Source: DASTBU01 sp035711845 (GTDB lineage Bacteria; Acidobacteriota; Vicinamibacteria; Vicinamibacterales; 2-12-FULL-66-21). From it: a DNA stretch of 33,439 nucleotides. The stretch covers positions 1 through 33,439 of the forward strand of contig DASTBU010000103.1 in the NCBI GenBank assembly GCA_035711845.1, written 5' to 3'. Numbering within the stretch: the first letter of the stretch is position 1; each line of letters begins with the position of its first letter. A model generated the notes under the pieces. That model ran no database searches, was not told where the DNA came from, and was given only the letters and a program-made list of their open reading frames with translations. The translations under genes and the position numbers were made by a program. Below, in pieces: positions 7,833 through 15,031 of this stretch.

Positions 7833-8924
7833 TCAGCCGGACCCGAACGGTCGCCGAGATCCATCCTTTTCAAGCACTCCTATCGCCCGATCGATTTGCT
7901 CCCGATGCCGTGCATCGGTCGCCGTCTCGCGGATTCCTCGGAGCGCTGCGAGGTGCGCGGCGCGCAGCGCCTGCCCCGATTCGACCTCGATGTCGGGCTC
8001 GACGCCGACACCCTCCCAGTTGGTCTTCGTGATCGGGTTGATCGCCCGGCCGTTGGGCAGCCAGATGCCGAACTTGTCGGTGATGCGGCGCACGCCGCCC
8101 GGGTGGGCCCCTCCGCCAGTGATTTCGCCGACGATGGTCGCCCGCTTCAGGTTTTTCAGGTTGTAGGTGAACTCCTCGGCGGCGGAGAACGTCCGATTGC
8201 TGGTCAGCACGAACACCGGCTTGTGCTCGCCGTACCGGCGGCCCTGCACCTCGGCGTTCGTGAAGAACTGCCGCGTCGTGTCGGTCTCCCGGATATAGAA
8301 GTCGTTCAAGTGCACGACCTTGTCGAACAGATAGCTCGAGAGGATCCGAATGGTGACCGGCGATCCGCCACCGTTGCGCCGGAGATCGAAGATGAGCGCA
8401 TCGGTGTTGGCCACGAAGTTCATGGCGGGCACGGCCGCCTCCGTCACTTCGTCCGCATCGCTGAATCCCAGCAGCTCGATGTAGCCGACGTTGCCATCCA
8501 GCCGCTCGACCCGCTCGAACCCGAAATTCCGGCGGCGCTCGTCGGCAAGAAACCGCGCGTCGTCTTCCGGAGTCGGCGGGCCGCGACGCTCTGCCAACCC
8601 GTGGGCCCTGTAGACGATGCGCAGATGCTTGTCCTTGCTGACTTCCTGCAGCTGCGCGGTCAGCGTCTCGGCAAATTTCACGGGGTCGGTGATCGCGTCA
8701 TACGCGCCCTTCGCCGCGTGCGACCGCAGGGCCGAGGCCATCTTCTCCGCGGCGTCCGCGAAGATGTAGGCGCGCTGCAGATGATCGATCGCGCCGTCGA
8801 TCACCTGCGTCCTGGATGCCGCGTCGAGCGTACCGGTCGAAGCCTGCTGGCCGGCCGCGTAGACGAGCGGAGCAACCGTGGCCGCAACGGCGGCGGCCGC
8901 CGCAAGGGTGCGAGACGTTCTCAT
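7833..8924 (-). CDS. S41-family (C-terminal processing/tail-specific) peptidase, secreted
   Basis: This 363-residue protein starts with a signal peptide (MRTSRTLAAAAAVAATVAPL ... YAAG). The N-terminal helical region is of the IRBP type. The S41 core contains GNVGYIELLGF, DALIFDLRRNGGGSP and the catalytic serine motif TSNRTFSAAEEF (Ser about residue 247), followed by IVGEITGGGAHPGG. Length and lack of a PDZ domain fit the interphotoreceptor retinoid-binding protein-like subgroup of S41, predicted to cleave peptides in the periplasm or outside the cell. ATG at 8924 is preceded by AGGAGG at good spacing, favouring it over an in-frame start at 8948. Confidence 0.9.
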   Translation of the reverse strand: MRTSRTLAAAAAVAATVAPLVYAAGQQASTGTLDAASRTQVIDGAIDHLQRAYIFADAAEKMASALRSHAAKGAYDAITDPVKFAETLTAQLQEVSKDKHLRIVYRAHGLAERRGPPTPEDDARFLADERRRNFGFERVERLDGNVGYIELLGFSDADEVTEAAVPAMNFVANTDALIFDLRRNGGGSPVTIRILSSYLFDKVVHLNDFYIRETDTTRQFFTNAEVQGRRYGEHKPVFVLTSNRTFSAAEEFTYNLKNLKRATIVGEITGGGAHPGGVRRITDKFGIWLPNGRAINPITKTNWEGVGVEPDIEVESGQALRAAHLAALRGIRETATDARHREQIDRAIGVLEKDGSRRPFGSG

Positions 8925-8957
8925 TGGGTCATCCTCCTGGGGTCTCATCCTCCCGTG

Positions 8958-8998
8958 GGGTCAGGTCTTGAATTCCAGCTTTTTTCACCACCTGACCC
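8958..8998. repeat. REP-like inverted repeat GGGTCAGGT / ACCTGACCC
   Basis: Perfect 9-bp arms (8958-8966, 8990-8998) flank a 23-nt loop containing TTGAATTCC and a run of six T. It lies in the gap between trmO and the S41 gene, both on the minus strand. It could be a REP element or act as a structure downstream of trmO. Similar GGGGTCAGGTCTTGAATTCC motifs occur as dispersed intergenic repeats in other bacteria (from memory). Confidence 0.6.
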
Positions 8999-9066
8999 GG
9001 AACGGCCATAGATGGAGGGCGCCACCGAGCGAACCCGACCAGCCGCCGATCCGTCGCGATCAGCGC

Positions 9067-9525
9067 TTACCCCTCGCCTTGACGGCGGCGTTCCGCCTCG
9101 TCCAGCCACCCACGGCGAAGCTGGTCGGCCGGGACGCTCGACAGGTACGGTTTGATGTCCAGAATCGGCGTTCCGTCGAGCATGTCCAGGCCCCGGACCC
9201 TGAGGCGCGGTCCGTCACGGCCGAGGAGTTGGACGACGGTCAGGCCGATAGGGTTGGGACGCTGGGGTGAGCGGGTGGCAAAGACGCCGTGAGGCCGGTC
9301 GTCGGAGGGCGGGTGCGCGAGGAGATCTGCGCCCCTGGAGCGGTCGAACACCCAGACGACATAAAGGTGCGAGAAGCCCTCGATGTCCCTCAACCCTTCC
9401 TCGAGTTCCTGACGAATCTCCAGCACGCCATCGACGTCGTGCTGCGCGCCCAGCCCTTTCGGGATCTCGGCCGTGTCTGTGTATGGGCTTCGGACGGTGC
9501 CAATGGGTGTGAGGATGATGGACAT
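9067..9525 (-). CDS. trmO: tRNA (N6-threonylcarbamoyladenosine-37) methyltransferase TrmO
   Basis: This 152-residue TsaA/TrmO-family protein methylates N6 of t6A37 in ANN-decoding tRNAs, using S-adenosylmethionine, in the cytoplasm. Family signatures are the N-terminal LTPIGTVRSPYTD, the central FATRSPQRPNPIGLTVV and LDMLDGTPILDIKPYLSSVP. Length is close to the core TsaA domain, without the C-terminal extension seen in some homologues. ATG at 9525 is preceded only by a weak AGGGCGG. It appears monocistronic. Confidence 0.93.
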   Translation of the reverse strand: MSIILTPIGTVRSPYTDTAEIPKGLGAQHDVDGVLEIRQELEEGLRDIEGFSHLYVVWVFDRSRGADLLAHPPSDDRPHGVFATRSPQRPNPIGLTVVQLLGRDGPRLRVRGLDMLDGTPILDIKPYLSSVPADQLRRGWLDEAERRRQGEG

Positions 9526-9594
9526 CGGTGGATCCGCCCTTCGCTGAGCAGGTGTGGGACGATTCCTGCGACTGGCGCGCTTCGGCCTGAGCGG

Positions 9595-10554
9595 TCAGGA
9601 ATTCGGCCGCACGTACTCGCGATCGATGCGCACGGCCAGCGCACTGAGCCCAATCATGAACAGCCCGAAGGCCATCAGCGCGAGCGGCCAGCCGACCGAG
9701 TCCACGAACCGCTCGCCGGTGAACCACGCCGTATAGGCCAGAATGGCCAGCGTCGCAACCGCCAGCAGCGTTCTGCTGTGCAGAGCGACGCTGACGTACA
9801 CGAAGCCGGCGGCCACGGCGATGAACAGGATCTCGAAAGCCGTGCTCTCGACCGCGTCGAACAACCCGTACAGAAACGCAGCGGCGCCGCAGAAATACCA
9901 GAACGGCGTGATCTCGCTGCGCCCTGTCCCATCCACGGCGAACGACACCAGGAGGAGGCTGCCCCCGAGGACGAGCGCGATCAGCGTCTCGTCGGTGTCA
10001 ACCAGGTCCAGCGCCGTCCACCAGAACAGCGTCCCGAAGAGGATGGCCATGAAGAGCGGCGTGGACCGGTGAAGGGCGCGGAACGTCGCCCCGAACTGGA
10101 CCGTCATGCTGCCGGACGTGATCAGGCTGGCCCATCGCCAGTCGCCCCCCGTACCGAATTCCTCGAAAGCGACCAGCATCCCCATCGGCTCGAGCACCGC
10201 AGCCACCAGGAACAGCGGTGTTGTGGCCTTCTCGAACCGCTTGTCGCGGCTCGCCAGCACCGCGAGCACGAACGCCGCCACACCCGGACCGAGCGTAACG
10301 ACGACGCGGGCGACGGCGTTGAGGTCAGACCACTGGAGCGCGATGAAGATGCCGATGCCGGCGAACACGAACGTGCCGCCGAGGTATCCGAGCACGCGGA
10401 CGAGAATGCCCTGCCATCGACTCGCTTCCGCCGTCACCGGCTCGTCGCCTATCGCTGCGGCAACCTCAGCCGCGGAGAGGCCGTGCTGCCTCGCGATTGC
10501 CATGATCTGCCGCAGGGCCTCGGTCCGGCCCCCTTCGCCCGCTTTTTCACTCAT
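9595..10554 (-). CDS. DUF2157-like polytopic membrane protein
   Basis: This 319-residue protein has a short hydrophilic N-terminus with a helical motif (RTEALRQIMAIARQHG...AAEVAAAIG) and about nine membrane segments from residue 55 on, such as YLGGTFVFAGIGIFIALQW and FGLFMIGLSALAV. The N-terminal helix followed by LGGTFVFAGIGIFIALQW is typical of DUF2157 proteins, which have no known function. Its start overlaps the end of the upstream gene by 8 bp, so the two form a translationally coupled pair. A nearly fully deleted copy of the same pair lies at 6411-6694. Confidence 0.85.
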   Translation of the reverse strand: MSEKAGEGGRTEALRQIMAIARQHGLSAAEVAAAIGDEPVTAEASRWQGILVRVLGYLGGTFVFAGIGIFIALQWSDLNAVARVVVTLGPGVAAFVLAVLASRDKRFEKATTPLFLVAAVLEPMGMLVAFEEFGTGGDWRWASLITSGSMTVQFGATFRALHRSTPLFMAILFGTLFWWTALDLVDTDETLIALVLGGSLLLVSFAVDGTGRSEITPFWYFCGAAAFLYGLFDAVESTAFEILFIAVAAGFVYVSVALHSRTLLAVATLAILAYTAWFTGERFVDSVGWPLALMAFGLFMIGLSALAVRIDREYVRPNS

Positions 10555-11140
10555 CTATTAGCCATCCGACGAATTCTGGATACTCGTATTGCTGAATCGA
10601 CGGTAGATCGATCGAAATGAGGCGGCCTCTGTTGACCAGGGCGGCGGTCTGGGTGTAGCGGCGCATCCCGAAGAGGTCACCGACGATACCCGGGCTGTTC
10701 CCGGAGCGGGTCTGGAACTCGTACCCATCCGGGGCCTTGATCTGGGCGAGGACCCGCCGGCCACCGAAGTCGTCGATGACGATGGTTCTCGAGTCCTCAC
10801 CGTCCGCGAGCTTCTCCGGCAGAGCGATCGGAATTTCGCGGGCATTCATCTCCTGGTGATCGAACAACCACAGGGTAGAGCGCATCGGGCTGGTGTTGAC
10901 CGGGAGGGGCCTCACCATCGCCTGGAGTTTCCCGTCCTGGACCATGAAGTCCACGGCGATCCTGGGGCCGGTCTGGTCCCAGGACCGCGTGCGCACCAGC
11001 AAGTCGTAGCGCGGCGGCGGCACCGTCCATCGCGGGATCGTGGTGGACAGCACGAAGAAAGCGACCACCACGAGCGGCAGGGCGACAGCGGCAACGAGAA
11101 ACGCGTTGTCGCGGAGGAAGCGGCCTGGGCTGGTGGGCAT
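10547..11140 (-). CDS. Single-pass membrane protein paired with DUF2157-like gene
   Basis: This 197-residue protein has one membrane segment near the N-terminus (FLVAAVALPLVVVAFFVL, about 14-31) and a soluble domain predicted to lie outside the cytoplasm. Many DUF2157 genes sit beside a GDYXXLXY-domain gene of similar topology. The exact GDY motif is not present here, so I do not assign that family. It is first in a two-gene operon. The heptamer repeat array begins 21 bp upstream of its start and may overlap the promoter. Confidence 0.8.
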   Translation of the reverse strand: MPTSPGRFLRDNAFLVAAVALPLVVVAFFVLSTTIPRWTVPPPRYDLLVRTRSWDQTGPRIAVDFMVQDGKLQAMVRPLPVNTSPMRSTLWLFDHQEMNAREIPIALPEKLADGEDSRTIVIDDFGGRRVLAQIKAPDGYEFQTRSGNSPGIVGDLFGMRRYTQTAALVNRGRLISIDLPSIQQYEYPEFVGWLIDE

Positions 11141-11161
11141 TCGGGGGGATTGTAGTGCAAT

Positions 11162-11286
11162 TCGTCACGTGCGAGGTGCTAAGTGCGATGTACGACGTGC
11201 TGCTTGTCACGTGCGACGTGGCCGTGCGATGTGCGACGTGTGATGTGCGATGTGCGACGTGTCACGTGCCACGTGCCACGTGCCGT
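11162..11286. repeat. Degenerate heptamer array (GTGCGAC/GTGCGAT)n
   Basis: About 18 consecutive 7-bp units begin with GTG, such as GTGCGAC, GTGCGAT, GTGCCAC and GTGTCAC. The period is strict from 11224 to 11286 (nine units). From 11162 to 11223 it holds with one 6-bp unit. Junctions create several CACGTG palindromes. It lies upstream of the membrane-protein operon. A short related stretch (CGTGCGAGGTG) lies upstream of the deleted paralogue at about 6,718. Confidence 0.85.
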
Positions 11287-11422
11287 GCCACCTGCGGACC
11301 ACGCCTCCAGGTCAGCGGGTTCCAGGACGTGCGGACCGAGGAGTGGCGGCGTTAGGACGCTGGGGGGGGCGCTTCCCAGGCCATCGGGGATCGCCTTCGC
11401 CGCTTGCTCGCCTGGCCGAAGA

Positions 11423-13018
11423 TCACGCTTCGGCGGAGCTCTCGCGATCGACGGCTGGCAGGGTCAGTCCCGCCCCTACCGTCACTCCTGTCGGAGCGCG
11501 GTCAACAGCGATCGGCGCCGGTGCGGCGAGTGTCGGCAGCGGACGCGCGACGAACAGGCGGCGACACGGTTTGGCGATCAGGCGAGCCCACCGGTTCGCG
11601 CGACTTACACGCGCGCTATCCGTCGCAATTCCCGTATTCGCGTACATCTGGCGATACAACTTCGAAATCAAGACGAACGCCAATCGTGACCGCAGCGTCG
11701 GCGTGCACCGGGAGCGCCTCCAGACCCGACGCAGGCTGTAGAACTGATCCCAGACCGCCTGCGTCCTCGAACGGATCTCATCCGGGGACATTGAGGGATG
11801 CGAGGCGTACACCTTCGGACGTTGCGCCTGCGGGATCAACCAGTGGCGCGTAACGGGAATACCTCCGACGTGCGTCGCGCCGGAGCCCAGGCTCTTCTCC
11901 CAGGCGGCGAAATCAACGGTGCCCGGATAGGGAGTCAGCATGACGAACTGCGCGAACGCGAGGCCGGCCCGGTCTGCGATGTCCGCCGTTGCGTCAAACG
12001 TGGATGGCCGATCGCTCGGAAGGCCGAAGATGAACGAGCCAAGGACATGGACCCCGTGCTCGCTGAACGTTCGAAGGCGCGCGACCAGCGCCTCGCCAAC
12101 GTCATTGAAGCTCTTGTACACGTCCTTCAGGCCTTCCGGCGTGACCGCCTCCACGCCGACGAGCGCGCCCTTGATGTTGGCGCGCCGCATCGCCTCGAGG
12201 AAGGCCTCGTCTTCGGCAGCCTCCATGGTGATCTGTGTGAAGAAGACCATGTCCGCTGGCAGCTGCGCCAGCCGGCCCATCAACTCGAACCGCTCGGTCC
12301 GCAGGGCGCGCAGCTGGTCGAGGCGTGCCGTGTTGTGCTGCCGCTCGGCCATGGCGAGATCCGCCAGGGTCACGGGATAGAAGTTGTCGTCGGCCAGTGC
12401 GATGAAACGAAACCCGCGACGGCGGAGCTCCACGACCTCCTCGACGACCGCGTCCACGCCGCGCTGTCGAGGTTTCTGCCCGTCGGTGCGCCAGACCGAA
12501 CAGAACGAGCAGTGCTTCGGGCAGCCCCGAACGGTCTGGACCGAGCCCCACATGTAGCGTCCTTCGGGCAGCAGTTCCCACCGGGCGGGGATGAACCGAT
12601 CGGCATCGACTCGTCCCGCCTCATACACCGGCTGCACGGTGCCCCGGGCGGCGTGGTCGAGTACAAGCGGCCAGACGACGTCGCCGTCGCCTCGGACCAC
12701 GGCGTGCGCCCCGCCGAGCCTCTGCGCCTCGTCCGGGTAGAGAGTCGCGTGGATTCCACCGAAGACCACTGTCGCGCCCCGAGCCCGCGCGAGAGAGCCG
12801 ACTTCGTAGCCGCGAAGGGCGTTGCCCGTGTGGATCCCTACGCCGACGACGTCGCCAGGCTGCACGCTGCCAATCTCGAACGGCTCCAGGGTCTCGTCGG
12901 CGATGCGCGGTGCCCCGTAGGACGCGGGCGTCGCGCCCGCCAGTACGAACAGCCATCGCGGTGTGATGACACCGACACCAAACGAGAGATGGCTGGGGTT
13001 GACGAGATGAACCGTCAT
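11423..13018 (-). CDS. B12-binding-type radical SAM protein
   Basis: This 531-residue protein has an N-terminal cobalamin-binding-like Rossmann region (GDVVGVGIHTGNALRGYEVG ... VVFGGIHATLYPDEA). The canonical DxHxxG cobalamin motif is not obvious, so B12 may not be bound through His. A radical SAM core follows with the [4Fe-4S] motif GCPKHCSFCSVW (CxxxCxxC). The central region (ALVGVEAVTPEGLKDVYKSF, GSFIFGLPSD) is typical of the class including hopanoid and lipid C-methylases. A Pro/Ala-rich tail of about 40 residues ends the protein. ATG at 13018 starts MTVHLVNP; a TTG at 13066 would add 16 unlikely residues. Substrate is unknown and no pathway genes are adjacent. Confidence 0.88.
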   Translation of the reverse strand: MTVHLVNPSHLSFGVGVITPRWLFVLAGATPASYGAPRIADETLEPFEIGSVQPGDVVGVGIHTGNALRGYEVGSLARARGATVVFGGIHATLYPDEAQRLGGAHAVVRGDGDVVWPLVLDHAARGTVQPVYEAGRVDADRFIPARWELLPEGRYMWGSVQTVRGCPKHCSFCSVWRTDGQKPRQRGVDAVVEEVVELRRRGFRFIALADDNFYPVTLADLAMAERQHNTARLDQLRALRTERFELMGRLAQLPADMVFFTQITMEAAEDEAFLEAMRRANIKGALVGVEAVTPEGLKDVYKSFNDVGEALVARLRTFSEHGVHVLGSFIFGLPSDRPSTFDATADIADRAGLAFAQFVMLTPYPGTVDFAAWEKSLGSGATHVGGIPVTRHWLIPQAQRPKVYASHPSMSPDEIRSRTQAVWDQFYSLRRVWRRSRCTPTLRSRLAFVLISKLYRQMYANTGIATDSARVSRANRWARLIAKPCRRLFVARPLPTLAAPAPIAVDRAPTGVTVGAGLTLPAVDRESSAEA

Positions 13019-13439
13019 ATCGCTACTGTCGTCATGTGATGTCGTATTCCTCACGGCCGGGTGCAACCACCGGCATTTGGCGCGCCGATGCGGCGAGTCG
13101 TCACGCGATGGTTCCGAGAGTTACCCGATACCTCTCTCCGGCTCGATCACGGATCGTCTGCGAGAGTGAGATGAAGATGTTCACCGGGTGGAACACCCGT
13201 ACACTGTCAGAAGTCGCCGGTTTCTGCAATACCGCCGAACAGCGTCCGGACCTGACTGTCGTCGATCGAGGCATCGCCCGTGCACGCGATGGCGCTGCCG
13301 CTGAGTGGCTTCGTTGGCTCTGATTTGCGTCCACTTGCTTTCCGAGCTGCGCGCGCAGCCGCACCCCTCCAGCCTCAACGAAGCGCCTGACAACCTTCAG
13401 GTTCGCTCGGAGAGAGGCCATGCGCGCCCCCAATCAGAT
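13019..13439. other. Gap without a recognised gene
   Basis: This 421-bp gap should contain the radical SAM promoter. A 110-codon frame on the minus strand (13101-13433) has a composition unlike known proteins, and I do not support it. The N-terminal parts of the recombinases that follow are not visible here. Confidence 0.4.
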
Positions 13440-13706
13440 CGCACAGGGCAGTGCCCATCCCTCAAACGCAAACACGTCACCCCGCATGTCCTGCAGCACA
13501 CGGCTGGAATTGCCGGGACACGGCGTGGATCGCGCGGGCATTGCGCTCTGGCTCGAGCATGAATCCGTGGAGACCACCGGAGATGTAATCTCCACCCGGA
13601 CAGGCGCCTCAAACAGCAGGCGCTCGCACGCACGACGCCAACAGACGTGAAGCCAGGCCGCTACCGCCCACCCGATCCACTCCTGGCGTTTCTCGAGCGC
13701 CTCTGA
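13440..13706 (+). pseudogene. Degraded tyrosine recombinase C-terminus (fragment 1)
   Basis: Three reading frames must be joined to read the end of a site-specific integrase. They give CPSLKRKHVTPHVLQHT, then GVDRAGIALWLEHESVETT, then QQALARTTPTDVKPGRYRPP and DPLLAFLERL-stop at 13704-13706. Intact relatives have HVLRHT, LGHESVETT and a YLHAD nucleophile segment. Here the catalytic Arg is Gln, the GH Gly is Glu, and the Tyr region is lost to frameshifts, so it is inactive. The N-terminal two thirds are absent. Relatives from recombinase-in-trio type elements share this C-terminus (from memory). Confidence 0.8.
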
Positions 13707-13801
13707 TCATGGCGACCGAGCCGATTGGAAACTTCGAATCTCCGCCGAAAGCACGCTCGTCCTATGGCAGTCGTCTAATCCGAAAATCGGCATGCTGCCC
13801 T

Positions 13802-13820
13802 TTATGCCGCGTCGGCATAA
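13802..13820. repeat. Perfect palindrome TTATGCCG-CGT-CGGCATAA
   Basis: 8-bp inverted arms with a 3-nt centre lie exactly between the two recombinase fragments, after a related CCGAAAATCGGCAT at 13780-13793. The spacing resembles a tyrosine recombinase core site. It overlaps the HxLRH region of fragment 2, where one codon is missing. It may be the scar or end of an element carrying fragment 1. Confidence 0.6.
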
Positions 13821-14035
13821 TCGTCACTCGTTCTGCTCGGACCTGACGATGGGCGGAGCGCCGCCGAGATCGAACTCAGGAACTCGCGGGACATCGCGAG
13901 CTCGGCATGACGCAGCGTTACATGCAGCTGAGTCCGGCAGCCCTCGACGGCGTGATTCGGCTGCTCGATCAGCCGTTGGGCCGTACTGAAGTTTTGGAGA
14001 CGGGGGAGGTCTCCGAAGGAAAGATCAATGGCTAG
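13816..14035 (+). pseudogene. Degraded tyrosine recombinase C-terminus (fragment 2)
   Basis: The reading HNRHSFCSDLTMGGAPPRS, then after a +1 shift near 13875, QELAGHRELGMTQRYMQLSP and AALDGVIRLLDQP, matches the end of phage-type integrases. The intact motif would be HxLRHTFCS, ELxGH and TxRYMHLSP. The Arg, the GH pair and the Tyr nucleophile are still recognisable. A codon is lost in HxLRH and the frame is broken once. It ends at a TAG 11 bp from the tRNA-Ser CCA. It is a different lineage from fragment 1, so two separate integrases decayed here. Confidence 0.82.
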
Positions 14036-14046
14036 AACAACTTAAT

Positions 14047-14141
14047 TGGCGGTGAGGCAGGGATTCGAACCCTGGGTAGAGCTTTTAAGGCCCTACAACG
14101 GTTTAGCAAACCGCCGCCTTCAGCCTCTCGGCCACCTCACC
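14047..14141 (-). tRNA. tRNA-Ser(GCT)
   Basis: This is a class II tRNA with a long variable arm. The acceptor stem is GGTGAGG/CCTCACC, the anticodon loop is TTGCTAA (anticodon GCT, reads AGC/AGU), the T arm is CAGGG-TTCGAAT-CCCTG, and CCA is encoded (14047-14049). It is the only complete copy. Its 5' half is repeated three times further right, making it the apparent integration target. Confidence 0.97.
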
Positions 14142-14152
14142 GCGCACCTGCA

Positions 14153-14158
14153 AGTATA
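14153..14158 (-). promoter_or_regulatory. Promoter -10 box of tRNA-Ser (TATACT)
   Basis: On the minus strand TATACT lies 11 bp upstream of the tRNA 5' end. The same box, within CGTATACTT or CGTACACTT, recurs upstream of all three partial tRNA copies, so the duplicated segment includes the promoter. The -35 region is poorly defined. Confidence 0.6.
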
Positions 14159-14283
14159 CGTGACCATGACACTTACACGGAAGCGCGCAACAGCGAACCG
14201 GTGAAGGCGATTCACGTCTAACCATCGCCTCTGACGGTAACCGCAACCACAAGAGGAGTTTGCATCGTCGGCATGCTACGCGA

Positions 14284-14320
14284 TTGGGCACACTGTTTTG
14301 GGCACACTCTTGGGCACACA
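14284..14320. repeat. Three direct copies of TGGGCACAC
   Basis: Three copies spaced about 13-16 bp lie 143-179 bp beyond the tRNA 5' end. Similar clusters lie at 30125-30173 (four copies) and, inverted, at 21838-21860 and 29818-29841. They are either integrase arm-type sites or the repeated coding tail of lost integrase genes (VCPxVCPK). A core-like GACGGTTTCTTTGACCGCCG follows at 14375-14394. The rest of 14159-14689 holds no gene I can support. Confidence 0.5.
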
Positions 14321-14689
14321 CGGCGTGCTTTTCGCTCGGTCAATTCAGAAAACGGAAGAAAAACTCGACAAGGCGACGGTTTCTTTGACCGCCGCTTTTC
14401 TTGGATGGGGCAGTGGGCAAGGCGATGGTCACTGTTCCATTGGACGATCGACCAGAAGTCGATCGAACAGGCGGGATTCGGAACGGCGTTCAACGCTGTG
14501 AGTGCGGCGTTTGTCCGGTCGCCGGCACGTGTTGGAGTAGCACGCTTGGAAAGCAATTGGGGGACGCTTACCGACAAGTGACGCACTTCTTCGCGCGATC
14601 ATCTCAGCGGTTAACGTACTGCCGACGCTACGCCGTAAACGTCGATGTTCGTCGGCGATTTCGAGCCCGCCTTACACAATTGCTACGCG

Positions 14690-14898
14690 GTGTGGTTGCG
14701 GAAATTCTGGCCACTCTTTTCCGGAAATTCTGGCTACCTCCTCATCCTGATCTGACTCGTCCTTCAGCGCATCGTCAAGCTTGAGATGCAGCTGCGGATC
14801 GACGGCCCATCGAGCCGTATGAGGCGGCCACGCTCGAGGACGCGATCGATGATCGCCTGCCCGAGATCCTCGTCGTGCAGCACGCGGCCCAGCCTTCA
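14690..14898 (-). pseudogene. IS21-family istB C-terminal remnant
   Basis: The minus strand reads LGRVLHDEDLGQAIIDRVLE then RGRLIRLDGPSIRS, which is the C-terminus of the IS21 transposition ATPase IstB. A frameshift follows, after which the adjacent frame gives LHLKLDDALKD and ARISGKEWPEFP. The latter matches IS21 elements that end near PARISG...PEFPEP repeats. The ATPase core and istA are missing. The remnant stops against an attachment-core-like sequence at 14914. Confidence 0.78.
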
Positions 14899-14913
14899 AT
14901 GCCCCTTGACCTC

Positions 14914-14936
14914 CCTACAACGGTTTTTCAAACCGC
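14914..14936. repeat. tRNA-Ser anticodon-arm-like core (CCTACAACGGTTTTTCAAAC)
   Basis: This matches the tRNA-Ser anticodon stem and start of the variable arm (14092-14114) except for the anticodon loop, which reads TTTTTCA instead of TTTAGCA. A second nearly identical copy lies at 25194-25220. Anticodon arms are common integrase cores, so it is probably a relic attachment site. Confidence 0.55.
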
Positions 14937-15031
14937 AGGATCGATACCGCGCATGCGATCGGCCGAAATTTGTTCTGGGGTACGGGTCCGTGGCTAGATC
15001 CGAATCGTGCGGCTCCCGATGCGTTACATCC

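Noticed and set aside
9289..10620. 443-codon plus-strand frame
   Set aside because: It is antisense to trmO and the DUF2157-like gene, both of which have clear family features; the frame is a GC-rich shadow.
11798..13039. 413-codon plus-strand frame
   Set aside because: It is antisense to the radical SAM gene and has no recognisable domain.
13101..13433. 110-codon minus-strand frame
   Set aside because: No family resemblance, no ribosome binding site, and it lies in a region of recombinase debris.
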